Shown here in pieces: positions 60,404-64,000 of a stretch of DNA of 64,000 nucleotides (its first letter is position 1; every line of letters begins with the position of its first letter). The stretch is from Leishmania mexicana MHOM/GT/2001/U1103 (taxonomy: Eukaryota > Euglenozoa > Kinetoplastea > Trypanosomatida > Trypanosomatidae): the NCBI RefSeq assembly GCF_000234665.1, contig NC_018311.1, forward strand, positions 186,001 through 250,000, in the 5' to 3' direction. The notes under the pieces were generated by a model that did not search any database, was not told the DNA's origin, and worked only from the letters and a program-made list of their open reading frames with translations. The translations under genes were made by a program, and so were the position numbers.

Positions 60404-63400
60404 ATGTCGTCGATTTCGATACGCGCCGACCCTGTCGGGGAGGATCAGACTTTTGTGCTGCGGATTCTCTCCTTGACGTCACGCCGTGCAGCCGCCATGA
60501 GGGACCGCGCTAAGGCCGCGGCGGCGGCAGCGACGCCGTTGAGACTTTCAGAGAAGTTCTCGCATCCTTCCCTGAGCTCTTCCTTTGTGAAGGGCGGCGC
60601 TGACGGAACGCTGAGCAAGCGAGAGAGTCCTGACATCATCGCTGGGGCCGGCGACAACGACGGCGCGGGGGCGCCTGTGATGGGCACGGGGCTTCTGACC
60701 GAGTCAATGGACGGAGACGCGGGAACTACGCCACACTCCCACGCCTCGCACACGCTGCACGCACCTGACGGGTGCATCGAGCGCGAACGTGGTGCTGGAA
60801 GCGCTAAAGCTCCACTTCTCGCCTCCGCTGTTTCGCTAAGTACGAAGGGGACGCTGACGAACCCAGCCGACGCCCCGGAGTCGCCGCTCTTGGCGATGTC
60901 GCCAACATCTGCCGTGCGGCGCGCTATGGAGAAAGGCGCGCGCCCCGTGCGCCGCCCACGCAACACGCCCGCCTCCTCCTCCTTTGCACACGCTCGGAGC
61001 GGAAGTAGCGGCGATCCCGGCGAAACGGCCAAGGCGGCAGCGTTGCGGCGCGACGCCGTACGTCGCACCTTGTCATTGCTGGGGCTTTCCACCTCCACCG
61101 GCGTCTCTGCTGGTGTGGACCGTGACGAGGTTGTGGCGTCGTCGTTCTCTCAGGCGCCGGGGGATGGGGCTGGCGTCGACGAGCACGCGCTCACCACGAC
61201 AGTGTCGCCGGGTAGTGTTGGGGGCCGCTCAGGATCAGCACGAGGACCTGAAGCGTCCCGGTCCTCTGCGGTATCGGCCCCGGCGACGCCGGTCAAAAGC
61301 ACGCAGGACAGGAACGACGCCGGGCGCCCTGGCTCGCCGGCGGTGGTGAAGACGTTTAGTGCCTTTCTGCAGCTCATGCAGCCAGCACCGCCACCCCCAA
61401 GCCTGGCTGTGTCACTGCCGGCCCCCAAGACGGCAAGCGCAGCTCCGTGCTCGAAAATGCAAGACAATGTGGCAGACAACGGCCAGTCATCTTTTACAAC
61501 GCCCCCACCGCCGCCGCCGCCGCAGCTGTCGTTGTCAACAGACACCGCGTTACGCTCTGTGCCATCTCTGCCGCCACCACCGACACCGCCGCCACCGTAC
61601 ACGGCGACTCCGGCTACCCAGGCAACCTTTGGCGCCGGGACCTTCACCACTGCGCAAGACCTCGTAGCGCATGTTCGCCTGCTTCTGCCGTGGACAGTCG
61701 TTGCAGCAAAGAGGCGGCGTCGCATGATCGGTGGCGCAGCCGACTTCGCCAATGACTCGGCACTGTCACCGCTGTCGTCGTCCTTGCTCCCGATCCCGGC
61801 TGCCTCGGAGCGCGCCACGAGTGCGAGTTCGTCGTCGTTTGCGCAGTCGCCGCAGCGCCGCGTACTGTCGACGGACTCTGCCGCCACCACAAACAGTTCC
61901 TCTTTCATGGACGACGAGGTCACGCTCGTCAGCGACCGCGTGGACGCGGTGTTGCCGACTTGGGCGTACCTGTCCTCACACATTGCCGACGCCACCCCGC
62001 CGACACTCGTCCTGTCGGTCCCCACCCTCGCTCTTGCGAGGGATGACTCTCTCACGGTGACCTCGACGGGGAGCAGCCGACACCGCCGCAGCCACAGCTC
62101 CCACAGCAGCACGGCCAGCTCTATGGTCGGTGGCGTGCCACCCCCACTCTTGTCAATGGCAGCGGCCCCGCTTATTGTGGACGAGCGCGCGGATCGGCAG
62201 TCGTGCTTGTACCCGTATGAGCTGGCGGAGGCCTGCGCGCTGGCGCGACTGCGACGACCGAAGTCGAAGACAGCGGCCGCAGCTGCATCGACGCAGAGCT
62301 CTCTGCACCTGCTCCGGCTGGAGCTGCAGGTCGATGTGCAGCATATTCTACCCACGGTGAGGAGCGTGGCACCTGCCCAGCGACAGTGCATTCTGGACCA
62401 GGCCCTTGCCGAGTTCACGCTGACCGGCGTGCTGTCCACCACGGTGCTGCGAGGCGTGCTGAACGACGCCGCGCTGCGGTTGTTGGCCAGCGTGGACGAT
62501 GAGGTGTTGCGACGGATCGCCGGAGAGGTGGACCAGGCCAGTCAAGCAGAGATGGAGTTCCGTGAAGGTGGCGCATCGAGCGTCTCGGCAGTGCCCGCTG
62601 TCACCGCTGAAGCTCGTCGCCAGCGCGTTGTGCCGCTCAGCCTCCAAGTTCACACGCTCCAAGGGGAGCCGGGCATTGCTGTGGGGGCCACAGCGGGTCG
62701 GCTGCTGTCGAGCGCTTCGGTGCACTCTGCAACGGCCTCAACCGTCTCTGGCGAAGCAGACTCGCCGCGCCACATGACGACGATGCCCATCGCCACGCCG
62801 ACGCGGCTGATCCTCATGGTGCTCGTGCACGCGCAACCCACTGCGACGACATCGACAGCTCCTGAGACTCAGGAGACGCCGATGGCGCATAGCGAGCCGA
62901 GGCCGCAGCCGAATGGACAGGATCGAGAGGGCGGATCGGAGACGGTGTGGGCTTCTTCCTCGTCCTCCTCCGCTGCGGATGAGACGACTCGCATGGACGA
63001 AGATGCCGCCGTGTCACTAGCCAGTGCCGTTGTACCGCATCTCTTCCCCCTCACCTTCGGGCTTTCACGCTTCACGACAAGCCTCTCTCTCTCCAGCCCC
63101 GTCGACTACGATACCCTGCGCACCGCAACGAGGACCAGCGATACTGGGAGTGTGTCAGGCGCTGCCGCGGAGGCTGTTGAAGAAGTTGCCGCCGCTTCAG
63201 CTGGAGCCTCAGCAAGGCGAGCGGCAGAGTTCAGTGGAGACGCAACTGCCACGACGACTGAGGGAGGCACACGAATAACTGGCGCAGAGGCGGCAGCGCA
63301 GCCGTGGTCGTGGCAGGACATCTCCGTCGGCTCTGTGCGGGCACGGTGCGGCCTACCAGAGCTGAAGCCGCCTCCAACGCCGGCGGAGATGGCACCCTTC

Positions 63401-64000
63401 TCCTGTTCCCCGTCGGCGTTCTCGCGTGTGGTGCGTCCCGTGACTGCATGGGCGGGCGGCACGGCAGGCATGAACGCTTCGCCCACGCCGCAGCCGACGC
63501 CTACGCTGCAGCGGTCGCTCCAGAAGGCGATTCCTGACTCCGCCACCGCTGCCGTTCCCGAGAGCGAGGCAGTCCGGGATACCGCGGCTGACCAGGCAGC
63601 AGCGTTGGAGCGTGGGGTGAAGGGCCACTTGGCCGAGGAGGGCAAGGAGGAGGGCGAGCTGGACGACGGCGGTGCCACAAGCGAGCCGCTTCGGCGCTGC
63701 GATGTAGACAAAGAGACGATGGCACTGACGGGTGTCGTGGAGGCCGTGCACCGCTGCGTCGACGCGCTGTGCGGGCACGCCAGGCTGCTGCCGGCACTCA
63801 TGGAGACGGGCGAGGCTGAAGCGGAAGCCGGCGAGGTCAGCAATGGAGCTGTCGGTTACTGGGGTTCAGAGAGCGAGGGGAAGCCCCGGAAGGAGGCACC
63901 TGCTGGCCAGCAGTGCACGCTGGCGTTCTCGGAGACCGGCTGCACTTCAAAGACAGACGCCGCTCATGGCCGCCGTTGTGTCGGCAATCATGCTTACCTG
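60404..64000 (+). CDS. Large hypothetical proline/serine-rich protein, 3' end outside the window
   Basis: The frame from ATG 60404 stays open to the last base, giving 1,199 codons with no stop. I do not recognise the family. Residues 1-350 are Ala/Ser/Pro-rich and disordered. Two polyproline patches at about 367-395 (TTPPPPPPPQL and LPPPPTPPPPYT) could bind profilin, SH3 or WW partners. Two parts look folded: around 515-545 (DRVDAVLPTWAYLSSHIADA) and around 630-700 (LHLLRLELQVDVQHILPTVR, then a Leu-rich helical stretch). The rest is again Ala/Glu/Ser-rich. The only nearby candidate acceptor, AG at 60359-60360, follows a CT-rich stretch. A second in-frame ATG lies at 60497. Long minus-strand frames opposite it (for example 61150-62442) are G+C-driven shadows. 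Confidence 0.75.
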   Translation, partial: MSSISIRADPVGEDQTFVLRILSLTSRRAAAMRDRAKAAAAAATPLRLSEKFSHPSLSSSFVKGGADGTLSKRESPDIIAGAGDNDGAGAPVMGTGLLTESMDGDAGTTPHSHASHTLHAPDGCIERERGAGSAKAPLLASAVSLSTKGTLTNPADAPESPLLAMSPTSAVRRAMEKGARPVRRPRNTPASSSFAHARSGSSGDPGETAKAAALRRDAVRRTLSLLGLSTSTGVSAGVDRDEVVASSFSQAPGDGAGVDEHALTTTVSPGSVGGRSGSARGPEASRSSAVSAPATPVKSTQDRNDAGRPGSPAVVKTFSAFLQLMQPAPPPPSLAVSLPAPKTASAAPCSKMQDNVADNGQSSFTTPPPPPPPQLSLSTDTALRSVPSLPPPPTPPPPYTATPATQATFGAGTFTTAQDLVAHVRLLLPWTVVAAKRRRRMIGGAADFANDSALSPLSSSLLPIPAASERATSASSSSFAQSPQRRVLSTDSAATTNSSSFMDDEVTLVSDRVDAVLPTWAYLSSHIADATPPTLVLSVPTLALARDDSLTVTSTGSSRHRRSHSSHSSTASSMVGGVPPPLLSMAAAPLIVDERADRQSCLYPYELAEACALARLRRPKSKTAAAAASTQSSLHLLRLELQVDVQHILPTVRSVAPAQRQCILDQALAEFTLTGVLSTTVLRGVLNDAALRLLASVDDEVLRRIAGEVDQASQAEMEFREGGASSVSAVPAVTAEARRQRVVPLSLQVHTLQGEPGIAVGATAGRLLSSASVHSATASTVSGEADSPRHMTTMPIATPTRLILMVLVHAQPTATTSTAPETQETPMAHSEPRPQPNGQDREGGSETVWASSSSSSAADETTRMDEDAAVSLASAVVPHLFPLTFGLSRFTTSLSLSSPVDYDTLRTATRTSDTGSVSGAAAEAVEEVAAASAGASARRAAEFSGDATATTTEGGTRITGAEAAAQPWSWQDISVGSVRARCGLPELKPPPTPAEMAPFSCSPSAFSRVVRPVTAWAGGTAGMNASPTPQPTPTLQRSLQKAIPDSATAAVPESEAVRDTAADQAAALERGVKGHLAEEGKEEGELDDGGATSEPLRRCDVDKETMALTGVVEAVHRCVDALCGHARLLPALMETGEAEAEAGEVSNGAVGYWGSESEGKPRKEAPAGQQCTLAFSETGCTSKTDAAHGRRCVGNHAYL

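Noticed and set aside
61150..62442. 430-codon minus-strand ORF
   Set aside because: It is antisense to the continuous plus-strand frame from 60404 in a plus-strand array. G+C-rich coding sequence commonly leaves long antisense frames open.
1..64000. CRISPR arrays, bacterial operons, riboswitches, rho-independent terminators
   Set aside because: The window is eukaryotic nuclear DNA of trypanosomatid type. No spaced direct repeats of CRISPR kind were seen.

Overview
This window looks like a trypanosomatid nuclear chromosome, almost certainly Leishmania or a very close relative. The evidence is intronless genes packed in two long same-strand arrays, pyrimidine tracts followed by AG just upstream of start codons (spliced-leader acceptors), G+C-rich coding sequence, untranslated regions full of CA/GT microsatellites and CT-rich runs, and degenerate ingi/L1Tc-type retroposon remains (SIDER and DIRE families). 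The two adjacent 60S ribosomal protein L7a genes suggest the chromosome 7 locus of Leishmania; that placement is from memory and unverified. A 100-N run at 59291-59390 shows this is a scaffold with one gap.

Layout. The left array (1-14915, minus strand, read right to left) encodes a TSR1 ribosome-biogenesis protein, an acyl-CoA dehydrogenase family protein that seems to lack its catalytic glutamate, a 166-residue protein, two tandem MaoC-type hot-dog hydratases, a 109-residue protein, and a protein with SIN1/AVO1 (TORC2) architecture. The segment 14916-20609 is a divergent strand-switch region and presumably the start site for transcription both ways. It holds a SIDER2-like element, a frameshifted DIRE with recognisable reverse transcriptase and RNase H remnants, and two GT-rich tracts pointing in opposite directions on either side of the DIRE.

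The right array (20610-64000, plus strand) encodes a small two-helix membrane protein, a 4,850-residue dynein-heavy-chain-like protein, a membrane protein with an acidic run and a WW-like segment, two identical L7a genes, an NPSN-type Qb-SNARE, an ADP/ATP-carrier-like mitochondrial carrier, a 990-residue protein ending in a PH-like region, and a large proline-rich ORF that runs off the right edge.

The most interesting item is the dynein-like protein. It keeps the linker, AAA2, AAA3, stalk, AAA5 and C-terminal landmarks, but the Walker A and Walker B positions of AAA1, the main motor ATPase, are gone, and AAA4 is also degenerate. It resembles a pseudo-motor of the DNHD1 kind more than an ordinary axonemal or IFT dynein. 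Second in interest is the strand-switch architecture, with opposed GT-rich tracts split by a dead retroposon whose 5' end recurs with only eight substitutions 40 kb away.

Functional links between neighbours are weak, as expected for trypanosomatid arrays, which are not operons in the bacterial sense. The dehydrogenase and the two hydratases lie close together and could serve the same acyl-thioester chemistry, but this is inference.
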